The notes beneath the pieces were generated by a model. It ran no database searches. It was not told where the DNA came from and was given only the letters and a program-made list of their open reading frames with translations. Both the position numbers and the translations under genes were made by a program. Below, one piece after another: positions 33,849 through 45,861 of a DNA stretch of 64,000 nt. The stretch lies in NCBI GenBank assembly GCA_950295325.1, contig OX485805.1, positions 8,186,501 to 8,250,500 of the forward strand, read 5' to 3'. The DNA is from Polytrichum commune (Eukaryota > Streptophyta > Polytrichopsida > Polytrichales > Polytrichaceae). Every line of letters starts with the position of its first letter. The first letter of the stretch is position 1.

Positions 33849-34098
33849 TTTTTAAATTTATGATATTTTTTCTACATATACATAACCATTGACAGTATCT
33901 TTTGTATATTTTTTTGAAATTTTTAGTCATCTTTATTTTTTTTAGTAATTGTTTTAGTTCAATTTTGTGTCATTCTAGTTAGAAATTGTATGTTTTATGA
34001 AAAAAACAAATCATCAAATTTAGTTACCACTTTTGACTATGTCATAGGTACTGTGTATATCTACTCATGAAAAAAAATTGATAAAATTTTGACCCATT

Positions 34099-34962
34099 TT
34101 GGTGGTGCAACTTACCAAAAGAAGATTTTTTTTGGTCGCACGTGGTGTTCAACTTGACAATGGAGTGATCTACCCGTGGTGTGATGTTGATCACATACAT
34201 GATGCTACAGGTGAGGAAGGAGACATTTGTGGCAAAGGGCAAGCTGTAACAGGTGCAAGTTCATCATCTACAGAGGCTGAAAGAGGTGAAGTCTCTGAAC
34301 TTATGAACGACGAAGTGGAGGTAGCTGGACTTTAGAGTGAGTTGAGGCATGTTCTTGATGATGTGCTTGATGAGCATGAAAGTTGTCAAGTTGTTTCAAA
34401 GTCAGTCTTGCCGTATGTAGAATTTGAAGGAGCTAAGATTTATAAGAGTACTCTTGTTAGTCAATTAAATGGAAATCCGACTTTGTCAAAAGATAGATTG
34501 ACTAGGATTAAGAGTGGCATAATTTATACAGAAGAGAAGGTCAAGACTCTAGCAAACCATGATACTTTGTTGAAACTTGGTTGTGACTGCGCGGTTGTAT
34601 TTCTTAATACACCTGAAGTTCAAACCATGAAGAAGCGAGGCAGACCAAGACTTTCAGCTCCTACTAAAATGTGGTTTTTAGGTAGAGTGTATAAGATGCG
34701 TCGGAAAATAATCAACCATTGGGTAGAATACAAAGATCCTATAGACTTGTTGGACCGCCCCAACAATGTAGAAGTTGGTTTATGTTGGTATCAAAAGTCT
34801 GCAGGGTTGAAGTGGAGTTATGATCTCACAGATCATATTATGGTAGAATTGGATACGGTTATTGCTTTGGCCAATTTGACGTATGATGCTGAAACAGGCA
34901 CGTACGAACTTCATCCAAGTGATGAAAAAGTCTTTAACGATTTTATAACTAAAAATCCATGA
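34099..34962 (+). pseudogene. C-terminal segment of the transposase-like block
   Basis: One frame interrupted by a single TAG at 34333-34335. The first part reads VARGVQLDNGVIYPWCDVDHIHD. The second carries KKRGRPRLSAPTKMW, an AT-hook-like motif, then WVEYKDPIDLLDRP and LCWYQKSAGLKW. No known domain. Same orientation and decay pattern as the upstream segments, hence assigned to the same block; the gap 33849-34098 is AT-rich and intron-like. Confidence 0.4.
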
Positions 34963-37700
34963 TTTGATATTATACATATAATAGGGCCATATTTTTGCAT
35001 TTCCAAACATTTGTACACATGTTATATACAATTTCTGTATTTGTTTTTGGACCCTTGTGTAAGTATGGAAATGTATTTTGAAGCAATGAGATTTGTAAGT
35101 ATATTGCTTGATTTTAGAAAAAATAAAATGTATACAGGGGTGTTTAAATAAGGGGCATGCACGCACGTGATTTTTGGTTTTAATGAATAGTGCACTCCCT
35201 GAGGTTCATACCCTAGCAGAAGTTCCCTAATGCTCAACATTCCTAGTTGAAGTGTGGAACTGGATAATTTGGTTCTGGAATTGTTAAAACAGAACTGAAG
35301 ATAAGTAATTGATGTCTCCAATTTCATACCTGCTTTTTTTCTTCCGTTTCTGTCTACATGGTTGTGCAGTGTATTATAAATCTGTTTGTTTTTCATTCAT
35401 TCTAGTCATCGTAGGCTATTTGTGAGATTTTGAAATGAGTGGAACAAGCTCTGTGAGGGAGTTGTGAAGATAGTTCGTTATGCTGGAAGCATGCGATTGA
35501 ACCTCCGAAATGATTGTTTGTTTGTACAGTCCATTTACGTTACATTTCTTTGAGAGTTTGTCGAATACATATCCTTTTTTCTTTTTCTTTTTCTTTTTCT
35601 TTTTCCCTGCATCACAGATTTGTTAAATATTATCACCTCGTTTGGAGCTTAATGTCAAAGAGCTGGGCAATTGGTTGCGGCTGATTCTATCTCTTGAAAA
35701 CTCTGCTTACAAATAGCACAAGGAACTGTTAAGTAGGGTTGAATTGTCCTTGAGGAAGTTAGCGGTAGGATATCATGGTTGTTAGGTATGGTAATCTAGA
35801 AGGTGTCCACCTCCTGTCAGGATTGAAGAAGGGGTTTAGGGTTTAGGGCAGATTGTTAGGTGTAATTTGAGCAACCTGAGTTAGTGAAAGGGTTGCCCTT
35901 CACGGTGATTGTGTTGGTCTGAGACAGTTTCAGATCATTCTTGAATATTCTGGTTACACATAGATTGATAAAACAGATAGTTATGAGTACTAACAATGCG
36001 TGTTCTTGTGAGCTTTGTTTTTACAATGACATTAATATTGAATCAAATAGAAGAAAAACCTAAATTAACGAAAGATAAAAGTAACCATTACTGCTCTCAC
36101 CAAAACGTTCATAGGTTGGCAATTCGAAGGGTCTTCCAGTTTTGAGTCCTACCAGCTTCCCTGTTGCCTACTTGAGGGATAGCACCTGAGCCTTATTACG
36201 AAGGGCAGAGTGTTTTAGTGTATGTTGGCATTACAAGTGGTGTTCCAAGGCTTGTTGCCGATGTTCTTGTCTCTGATCGGTCACGTGTTATAATTGGAAC
36301 ACAGGATTTAAGGGTAAGTGTCTCAAGAAGGGAAGCCTTCTTAGCAGCATTGGTGGCGGGCAGTACCTACTGGCATCTTTACCAGCTCCAAAGAATCTCT
36401 CAAGCTATTGATGTCAAGAATGTGAACTGGCTTTGTATTGCAACATTTTCACCTAACTGTCCTTTATTATGTTGTGTAGTCTTGTTATCCAAGTTTGTTG
36501 TGCTTCGTTAATCCAGGTTGCCTGAATGCCTAATTTAAGAGAGCTTGCTCACATATTTAACATGGTCAGTCCAAGGTCTGGGCAGCTTATGATTCTTCAA
36601 GGGATTAAGTTGAAACTAAATTGACACTGGTGATTCTTTGCAGTCTTGAGATAGATGTCGAAACACACGAGAATGCTGCATGGTATCAACATAGTTGTAT
36701 TCCAGAGGAGCACAAACCCTAAACCCTACACCCTGATAAACTGTTACTAGGAGCGATTCTGTATCTATTTCCAGAATCATATTGTGTGGTCTTTTGGGGA
36801 CATCGATCATCTCCATATCTGTTGGTTTTGCCAGCAATGAGGCAACGAATGTGCAGCTTATTTGGTATGTGTTGAAGTAGGCGTTGTGGAAGGGAAAGCT
36901 ATTAAAGTTCTATGCCACATTTTTCTACGATGCCAGAACATTCCACAGCTCATTCAATCCAGGTACATCAAGGACGTTCAGTAATTTTCTTCATCTAGAG
37001 ATTACCGCTATAGCCTACAGTGACAATATGAAATGATAATTCACATTCAATTACACTCTATCAAATGGTTCACATATCAAGGTTAAGATAGATGGTAAAA
37101 CATTCAAGTATACTCTATTAGGTTGTTGACAATATCAAGGCTAACATGAATGACACGCACAATAAAATTTATTCACAATTAAATTTGTCAGCATAATCTG
37201 TCTTGGGATGTGACACGCACAATGTTTGAATGTAACTTTCAATTTGTGATACCGTTGTTTGAGTTCGGACTCGATTTACAGCTGCTCCTTCCAAGATCAT
37301 GTACGTTATTATTCTACTTACTTATCATCTTTCATAATTTAGGATTTCTGCCAGTGGCAGCAATTGTTTGTCCACATCGAGTTTATCTGCAGTGTAATTT
37401 ATAGATTGGTGTGAGCTTGGGTGCGTGGAAGCAAAAAGCAAGGGAAACCTAAAGAAGTTGGCCAAAAGGCCAGTGATCTCACTTCAAGTTGATCATATTC
37501 TTTAGTGTCCAGTGTTTATTTGAAAGTAGGCAGCATTGTCTTTGGCTCTGGTTATTGCTCCTGCCACATGAGTAGATCATCGTTTGTGGGCATTAATTGT
37601 TACAATTGTCAATTCTCGTTCAGAACGTGAGGTTTGGGAGTTCTTTGGCAGATTGTCTAGAAGTTATAAGTTAACTGCTCATTATGTGTTCTTGTAGTTT
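34963..37700 (+). other. Exon-like fragments of an unrecognised gene, otherwise noncoding
   Basis: One segment looks like a true exon: about 36187-36316 reads APEPYYEGQSVLVYVG...VLVSDRSRVIIGTQDLR and ends at a textbook AGG|GTAAGT donor. Further plus-strand pieces (about 36515-36600, MPNLRELAHIFNMVSPRSG, and 36640-36720) may be later exons, but stops interrupt them. I do not recognise the protein. A CTTTTT-type pyrimidine repeat lies at 35577-35605. The rest shows no gene. Confidence 0.3.
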
Positions 37701-39259
37701 CCTTCTCATAATGTTAAGTAGCAATGCTAGGTGAGTACCCTTTGAGTACCCGTAATATTACCTCAACAAGAAGGGAAAAGCTTGCAAAGTAAGAGTGAAT
37801 GAATGGATAATCAATCAAATATAGTAGCTTCATAAAAAAGGTATCAAAGAAGTTTTCAATGCCGTTGTTGGGAGACATTTTTAAAATGTGCAACTACCTT
37901 CTTGACCTCACTAGCTTTCCCATTGCTTTCTAGCTATTTAGATTTGTTTAGGTTGTAATTTAGCCCAAATTAGAACCTTTACCACCACTTGGCATTAGCT
38001 TTCTCCTAGAAACCAACATAATTAATTTCAAGCATTGAAAGTAACTACCCAAATAGATTAAAAATAGCCTAAGTAAAACTCAAAAGTAGCACTACCATTG
38101 CTCTTGAAAGAGCATCAACTGGCACACGCCGGTTTGATGCTATCTTGAGAAGGTTTTTTCCGGGCTTGCTACTTAATGTTATGCTTGCCTGAGGATCACT
38201 CTTAGAAAGATATTTAGAACCACGTGCAAAAAAACATACAGTGGAACAAATATTGAACAAGTTAATGTTTGTAAAAACATCAACCTAAACATGGGGTATT
38301 CTACTATTATTTTGAGAATATGTTTAACCCAAAAACACTAATCGAATGCATGGAATATTCCATGATTATGTGCATCACTTCATAGCCCCTTGAAAAAAAT
38401 AAAATGATCACAATTGGTTTATAATCCTACAAGAAAGTTACCCTCCAGGTCTTTTTGTAAGCTTGAGCTATGGGAATTGTGTATTGCTCAACATACAAAG
38501 TGATGTTTTAACTTGCTCCATCAATTCACTTCGGTTTTACATGAATTTACAGTTATGATCAAGGGTGAAGTGCCCCTCATTCATGCCAACACAAGGTTGG
38601 CGTCGTCTCTCTCTCATACCTCATCACATCTTCAAGTTCTATTTGTTAGAGCTTTATTTGAGCCACATGCAAATAGCAAAGACTCAGGCAAAGTATTGTT
38701 GCAATCACGTTCTTTTTATCACTTTGGTAGCAGACATTGACTGCTTTCCATGGGCTGTTGGGCATAGAAACCAAAGATGGATTCATGGGATTTTTCGACC
38801 CTTGAGGTTTTGAACAATTTTTGGTATTTGTGTGGATGGAGGCATACACTTGAAATAAGATAGATGTTCCTAATTTGGTTATTTATCTTAATTGGGCGTT
38901 CATATTTGATTTGGTATGTGATTATGTGTGGCTCCAAGAATAGATATTAAAATGACATTTGATCAAAAGAGATTGGATTACATGCTCAAAAATATGATAA
39001 CCATCCTAGGTTCAATAGTCAACATAATTTTGGGGGCTTGTATAACCATTTGATGAACACAAGAATCTTCACTTTGATAATGAATAAGATATTCATATAG
39101 GCTCCATAATTTATGTAGAAACTGGGTATGACCTCAATCATAACATTATTCAGCTGAGTGACCAAGTTGGGTGGGGTTGGGAATATGTTATGTAAGGTGT
39201 TGGAATTATACCTTACAGTTGCTTGTCAGTAAGTACATTTAGCTTTAAAATTAGGTCAT

Positions 39260-40460
39260 TCGAGACCCATGTGTCTACATATGCGTGTTTAGCTTTTGCG
39301 AGTGTGAGTTCAATTTTGAGTAGGGGAGGTATGAATTGAGGTGGTGTGATCTTGGTGGCTCTCGGGGTGTTTTCCAATTTTTTGTGGACGTGAGTTTGTG
39401 CTCTATGAAAGTTCCTTCTATGTGGTTAGTTTTTGTGTGTACATTGTAGAGTTCGAGTACGGTGGTTGTGAGCATGTTTAAAGTTTGTTGGTTGCCTTGA
39501 TGGGTCCTTTGATTGTGGATACATAGGATGGTTGTGTAGTTGGATTCATGTGTGTGTAAATATTGTGGCCATTCGGACATGGGGTTGTATTCCACGGTGT
39601 TTGGCAGGATAGTGAGGATTGTGTGTATGTCCTTGTGTAATTAAATGGAGGGGTTAGTCTTTGTGATTAATTATGACTATAGTTGTGGTTATATTGTCTT
39701 CCCATGCAGTCATCCTTGCCTAGGGAATTGTTTACATGGCAAGGTTCATAGTTGGTGGGTGGGCCAGTCTGTTACCTTCCCATTTTGATGATTGTGCAAG
39801 TCCAGATGAACTGAAAATTTTGTTGTCCGGAATTGTATTGTGTTAGGTTCATTGAGCATGTAATAGGTGAGGAATAATATGAGTGGGTGATCTTGTAAGT
39901 GTCAATTAGGGTGTTAAGAACTGTTGGGTGATTCTTATTGGGGTTGTGTTTTTTTCGTTTCTTTCTGGCTTGGAGGATAGTGACGTATCTTTAATTTAGC
40001 CATAGGATTTATGTGTTAAAGTCTTGTGGCGGGGTTTTTAGAAAGTTAGCCATGGGGTGTGTGTTGTTTTGGTTGTATCTCTCCCATAGCCATTGAAGTA
40101 TGTTTGTGAAGATGGTTGTGAAGTGGGTTCCTATTTGGTTAAATTTATTGGATTGTGATTTTTGAATGGTAGGTGCATTTGTGACAATATCTTTGTCGGG
40201 GTTGCATTCTTTAATAGATAATGTCAGGTTACGGGTGTCAATTGATGGTCCAATGAATCTTTGGTCTTTGGAATGTGAGAAGTTAATGCATGAGTTGTAT
40301 GTTTTGATGGTGGTGTCAATGTGTGTGTTTTGTATGAATTTGTTTAATGAGAGTAGGTTGTGGTCAAAGGCTATGTTATCGGGGTGTAGGAGTTGGGATT
40401 CTTCTATCCATCTAGTGGTGGTGTGTGACTTGTGTACTCCATTGGCATAGGTATTTTTTC
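39260..40460 (-). pseudogene. A/C-rich coding remnant, possibly LINE-derived
   Basis: The minus strand reads as low-GC, A/C-rich codons with stretches free of stops, for example NLLSLNKFIQNTHID...RFIGPSIDTRNLTLSIKE (about 40390-40160) and an ORF at 39595-39275. FDHNLLSL is reminiscent of the end of a LINE endonuclease domain, but no certain motif is present. It sits inside the long-TIR element. Confidence 0.2.
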
Positions 40461-40808
40461 TTGATGGCTTGGGCCCCCCATTTGTCTTTTTGTGTAGAGT
40501 TTTTGGTGTTAATGATGGATTAAATGTGCTTCCTGTTAGTTTGATTGTGGTTATTAGTGGTTTGCTTTTTGTAACTTTACCCTCAAGCTAATTCTCCCTA
40601 AAATTTTTTTAATCTATTTGGGTTAATTACTTTCACTACTTTGAATTAATTATGGCGGTTTCTAGGACAAAACTAATGCCCAATGGCAGTAAGGGTTCTA
40701 ATCTAGGCTAAAGTACAACCTACAAAAATCTAAATAGATATCAAGCAATGGAAAAAAGCTGGTGATGTTGAAAAGGTAGTTGTACTTTTTGAAAAAGACT
40801 CCCGGTGC

Positions 40809-41011
40809 AATGATCAGGGAGATTCTTGGGCATAACCGGTTGAGATCCTAGTGTTTGCAAGTCCAACCGGTCACATGTTGACATCCTCCAGTTCTCCTTT
40901 ATTAAATTGGGTATATTTCATAGATTCCTCTAAAACAATCGGAAAATTTCCTGCAATCTTGAACTTCAACCGGTTCACCTGTAACTAACTACCGGTACTC
41001 CCCGATCATAG
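40809..41011 (-). mobile_element. ~205-bp MITE nested in the long-TIR element, copy 1
   Basis: Inverted ends ATGATCAGGGAG / CTCCCCGATCAT. Flanked by similar 9-mers TCCCGGTGC and TCCCGGCAC (7 of 9 match), a possible old duplication. It accounts for the length difference between the two arms of the host element. Internal signature: AACCGGTTGA/TCAACCGGTT and CAACATGTGACCGGTTGG words. Related copies: 57918-58125 (good), 45400-45610 and 12305-12495 (divergent). Confidence 0.6.
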
Positions 41012-41172
41012 TCCCGGCACTTGCATAGGAAACCTTTTCAACACCTTTTTGAAGCTAGTAGTTTTTTTTTAATATTGATTCCCCATTCATTCATCCTTGC
41101 TTTGCAAGCTTTTCCCTTCTTGTTGAGGTGATAGTATGGGTACCCAAAGGGTACCCTGCTAGCATTGCTACT

Positions 41173-41859
41173 TAATGTTACGCATCTTTCATGAACTTGG
41201 TAACACATAAGATGAGATACTTTTGTCAGTATCTAATGGATTGGTATGTAAAAGCATGGAGTATGTATCAAAATGTCAAGTGATTGCCCCTGGATCAACG
41301 ATTCTTATTCTCCAAAGCTAATTCCAATCTTCAATCAACTAGAATAATTAGGGCGAGGTTCCATGTACCAGTCATGGTCCGCTTGTTGACAATGAACTAC
41401 AGTGAACTCATGAGAACGTCTGTCTCATGATGTTTTCAAGAATTTGGATCTTAATAACAAAAAATACATATATAAAATGTAATGTGATAGTAACTTCCAC
41501 GTTTAATATAAATCAATCAATCAATCAAAGACTACGCAAATGTATCAAAAATCACTTATGAACAACATACAATCACAATTTCAACTTAAGGTAAAAAATA
41601 TTTATTTATATTTATATATTTATATATTTATATTTATATATTTCCATAGATGGCATCCATACCATCTATGGACACCAAGAACACATACTTTGATTCATTC
41701 AATAAATGTATAGAAATTATTGTGCAAATCAAATATGAAATGTTTAATGACAATGACCTTCATTACCGGTCACCTTCATAAAATGTGACATTTTATTACT
41801 CACCAAATTTGGTGAGAAAGTAGAAAATTGGAATAAACCGGCACCCCACATAGAAGTAC
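41173..41859. other. No gene seen; TATTTA microsatellite
   Basis: Intergenic segment with a TATTTATATTTA-type repeat at about 41596-41645. Its end (41851-41859, TAGAAGTAC) is the left target duplication of the next element. Confidence 0.6.
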
Positions 41860-43166
41860 AGAGGACGATATCCTACCCTCTACAAGCTTTTCGGGGGAGG
41901 TATATTTGGGCAGGGGCAGCTGCCTCACAAAGAAACCATGATTTTTTGGACCCACCCAAAAACTTTTGCCCGCCCCGCCTAACTTTCAAAAAAACCATCG
42001 CCCTTGCATTCTTGAAGGCCACTTCTCCACAAATCCCATATTGAGTGCATTTCATCTTCAAGGTCCAAAATCCAATATATATGTTCACTTCCATTGAGTA
42101 AATAAGCAATTGATTGGGATTTCATTTTTGAAGTGAAACCGACAATCAAGCATGTAATTAACTTGGAAGTAAAAAAATTTACACAACTCTCATTAGCACT
42201 GATATTATAACTTTGTGACTTACCATTGAAAGGGTCTTTGTCATTCTAAAGTGGAACTAAAATTAGGTTTAATAAAATTTTAGTATGTTTATTTTATAAT
42301 ATTTTAGTTGATACCTTCTACTTTCACAAAGTATTCATACACACTCAAACTAATCAAGTGTGATTATGTGTAATTAAGTCTAAATAACCGTATTAGAAGG
42401 TAATTTTGTGGAAGGCCTAGGTTTCTACAAGTATTCATACACATTTCAACTAATTGAGCCTGATTAAGTGCAAGTAAGTGCATTCAGCCCAATTAAGTGT
42501 AATGAAGCCTAAACAAGTGTAATTAAGCATATCATTCCTCCTATCTGGATTAAATAATGATTAAGTGCATTTTATAATTAATTAGGCTTATTTAATTTGA
42601 TAAGCATACTTTCTGATTTAATTGGGCTTAATTAGGATTAATTGGGATTTTTAGACTTAGTTACACATAATCACACTTAATTAGTTTGAGAGTGTATGAA
42701 TATTTTGTGAAAGTAGAAGGTAATAACTAAAATTTTATAAAATACACATACTAAAATTTTATTCAACCTAATTTTAGTTCCACTTTAGAATGACAAAAAC
42801 CCTTTCAATGGTAAGTCACAAAATTATAATCTCAATGCTAATAAGGGTTTTGTAATATTTTCTACTTCCAAGTCAATTACATGCTTGATTGTCGGTTTCA
42901 CTTCAAAAATGAAATCCCAGTGAATTGCTTATTTACTCAATGGAAGTGATCATATATTTTGGTTTTTGGACCTTGGAGATGAAATGCACTCAATATGGGA
43001 TTTGTGGCCTTCAAGAATGCAAGGGCGATGGTTTTTTTGAAAGTCGGGCGGGGCAAGCAGAAGTTTACAGACGGGTCTAGAAAATCCCGGTTTCTTTGTG
43101 GGGCAGTTGCCCCTGCCCGAATTTGCCTCCCCCGAAAGGCTCGTAGGGGGTAGGATATCGTCCTCC
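41860..43166. mobile_element. Foldback MULE-type MITE (1,307 bp)
   Basis: Two arms of roughly 550-600 bp each are near-complete reverse complements around an AT-rich centre near 42500. Termini AGAGGACGATATCCTACCC / GGGTAGGATATCGTCCTCC. An exact 9-bp duplication TAGAAGTAC flanks it (41851-41859 and 43167-43175), the MULE-type length. No coding capacity: open frames here are arms read through. Part of the right arm recurs alone at 52338-52721. Confidence 0.85.
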
Positions 43167-43175
43167 TAGAAGTAC

Positions 43176-44870
43176 CCCTTCATTAAATGAGTGACATCAC
43201 CCATTTTTTGGATGATGTCACCCATTTCTCACCCACTTAAAAAATGGATTGGCACCGGCACATGGAACTTGGCCCTTAACAACCTCCAAATTGCAAGTTA
43301 TTTCAAGGCACATTTGTTGGATGAATGAGAGATGCCTTCATATGCAGTAATTCATCGTGAGTTTTGCTTGCTTACACTGTGCTTATGACCTGAGCTAGAT
43401 AGTGTCAAAACTAAAACTCTAGAATCTATGCGATAAGTACATAGTGATCTGAAAAATGTCCACCACCTACACATTGATAAGCTCCCGTGTTGTTTCTATA
43501 TCGTATACCAATATATTAAAACCCTTGTAACTTGTGCATATGGAACTCCATCAAGAAAGGTTTTGGTGTGTTGGAATTCCTTGTCATCTGCCAAACAAAA
43601 TTCATTAAGCTTTATACCTAATAATAGTGTATAATATGCTTAGTGCTTGAAGTGACTATTTTAGCACCATCCACTCTAGTATGAGTGTTTTCTCTACAAT
43701 CCCTTACCACTAGAACATGGCTTGAGAAAACTATTGCATACGAACAAACTTCTCATTCATCCAACATAAAACATTGATCTTCTATATTTTGTGGTTAATT
43801 CATCTCAAATGACTTGGACTAGACTTACTTGGAGTATTTGAAATTCATCCGGAGTCAAAATCGACTAAAGAAAGCAACACCCAGGTTGCATACTATGTTA
43901 CGGACTTATATGTTAGACTGAAATTGATTTGCAAGTCTCGGATCCAAAATGAGAGGTATGCTCATATGCAATAATTCCCTCTCACCCTATAACACATAAT
44001 CCTCATGGGGCCTACAACTTAAATTGCTTGAAACTCTCTATCATGATAACATGGTATCCCGTATGTAAATGCTACACCCAATGTATGCAATTCAGTCACC
44101 CCACACTATTATTCCAAACTATGTTTTGAATCTTTGTTGTCACTACAATATCAAAACACATGAACGTTTTATTCATTTAATCGAGGTTGCTATACAGATC
44201 GAGAAACGAAGTTACAAGTTTGTATGATTCAATATTGACTCATGCCCCGATCACACCAAACATTCCGTCCGGTTCCAACTGTGAAATCGTTGAGGATTAT
44301 GTTCAAAATTAGATGTTGGCCCACCGCTTTTCACACTATTACAGCCGGAGATGCCAACAGATGATGTCAAAACTAGCCGGTGTGATCAGCCCCTCAAGGG
44401 CTAGGGCGAAACAACCGGTACACTAGTTCCTTGGAGACAAAGGTTTAGGCATCCAACAAAGAACGAGTGTATGGGTTGGTTCGCCCAATTTCCCCTCAAG
44501 GTAGATAGAAACTCCGGTCCCTTTTTAGCAAGGGGCCGGCGTGAATAAAGTGTCTGTTCGTAATGCCAATGACCCGATGCCCACTGGACAAGGGGACATT
44601 GGGACAATACTACTTTCCCCTTTTGAGGATGGACACTATAGTGACACACTATACTAGTTCCTAGCTAGCCACTAGTGCCTTGAAGATACCGGACATGGTA
44701 TCCCCCCAAAGGGCTTTGAGGTACCCATACAACAACAAGGTCCAAGGACCCCCTACCATAGTTGGGTGGACTAAGGTGGTGAGCCCTCAAGGTACATTAA
44801 TTGCAAGGGTAAAGAGGCAACCTACTTGCAAAGGCGCAACTTCATTGCACATACCAATGTAGATTTGTCA
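43176..44870. other. No gene seen; repeat related to 58860-59040
   Basis: No coding support. 44505-44680 is colinear with 58865-59030 (AACTCCGGTC...GTGAATA(A/G)AGTGTCTGTTCGTA...AATACTACTT), so this is dispersed repeat DNA. Confidence 0.5.
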
Positions 44871-44879
44871 ATCAAAGCC

Positions 44880-44989
44880 TTCGTACTCTCCATTTGACCA
44901 ACTAGTATCAAGTAACAACACTATTTAAGCACACGGTACTCTCCATTTGACCAACTAGTGTCAAGTATCAACACTATTTAAGAACACGA
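44880..44989. repeat. Tandem duplication, ~55-bp unit x2
   Basis: The unit GGTACTCTCCATTTGACCAA... with CAACACTATTTAAG at its end occurs twice back to back, with a few differences. Confidence 0.85.
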
Positions 44990-45049
44990 TGGCCTCCGAT
45001 GACTCGTACAAGAATATTTCTATATGCTCAATAGAACCCCCAAACTTAC

Positions 45050-45325
45050 CATATATTTTGGTGGTTGATGCTTTTGAGTTACTGCCTCCCTTCCTTCCGG
45101 TAGGGAACGTTGTGCACTAAATATAACAATGGACATGGTGAGGGCATATTTAGCCACGCACTTAGTAAATTTTGTGGCTAAATTTGTGCCTTATTTTTCG
45201 GTGGTCGATACTTATGAGTTACAGTCTCCCTTCCGGTAAGCAATGTTACACACTAAATATAAACGATGGGAATTGTGAGGGATTGTTTACCCATGTACTT
45301 AGTAAGTTTTGTGGGTCTCACGGTG
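45050..45325. repeat. Tandem duplication, ~135-bp unit x2, diverged
   Basis: Two colinear units: TTTTGGTGGTTGATGCTTTTG...TTAGTAAATTTTGTGG (about 45055-45178) and TTTTTCGGTGGTCGATACTTA...TTAGTAAGTTTTGTGG (about 45190-45322). Confidence 0.8.
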
Positions 45326-45399
45326 TCCGCCTCCATTTTTAGTCGTGTTAATCTATGAATTTCCATGCATTGGTGGATCCCTAGTCTGAACATAATATG

Positions 45400-45610
45400 C
45401 TGCATTAGCGTGTGGAACAATGAATGGGGAGAACTGACTTGCTAGTTACAAATGAACCGGTTGAGTTTGAGTCCAAGAAAATTACCAATTATTCAAGAGG
45501 AATATAGAAAATATGCCCTCTGTTAATAAAGATGTCAACATGTAATTGGTTGGACTTTAATATATTAGGATCTCGATTGGTTAATTTTTGCGGACATTAG
45601 AGTTGTTTAT
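45400..45610 (+). repeat. Divergent copy of the ~205-bp MITE
   Basis: Shares GAACCGGTTGAG, CAAGAGGAATAT, AATAAAGATGTCAACATGTAA and the TAGGATCTC words in the order seen at 57918-58125, but with a degraded left end. Confidence 0.5.
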
Positions 45611-45861
45611 AAAGTTGATCAGATGAAAACTATGGGTTTAGTCCAAAATCTTGAGTTTATGAGATGTATCACAAAGTCATCCAAGTTTTCTTAATGCTTG
45701 AATCATCATACACAAAAGTGGTGTTGGGCTATTAAAAAATGGCTTATTAAATTGCCCTACTAGGATGGTGGGCCAAGCTAACCTTGCATAGGCCAATACG
45801 TGATTAAAAATAACGGGTCCCATGCATATACCCTATTTTGATACTAAAATTCTCTCAAGGT

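Larger units (their letters stand above)
30262..34962 (+). mobile_element. Transposase-like gene block, family unassigned
   Basis: A series of plus-strand coding segments that together look like one decayed transposon or transposon-derived gene: 30411-31259 (BED-like finger), 31249-31550 (AT-hook-like KGRPPKPP), 31503-33848 (main catalytic-like region with one in-frame TGA), a gap of about 250 bp (33849-34098) that is probably an intron, and 34099-34962 (one in-frame TAG, second AT-hook-like KKRGRPR). Terminal repeats were not located, so the borders are those of coding sequence only. Confidence 0.5.
37717..41172. mobile_element. Long terminal-inverted-repeat DNA element (3,456 bp)
   Basis: Ends in AGTAGCAATGCTAG...CTAGCATTGCTACT, flanked by an exact 8-bp direct repeat TAATGTTA (37709-37716 and 41173-41180). 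The inverted arms run about 435 bp on the left (to about 38160) and about 600 bp on the right (from about 40570), the right arm being longer because of a nested ~205-bp MITE. No transposase was recognised inside; the middle is GT-rich on the plus strand. An 8-bp duplication would suit hAT, but the termini do not start with CA or TA, so the superfamily is open. A related arm copy lies at 45862-46275. Confidence 0.65.
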
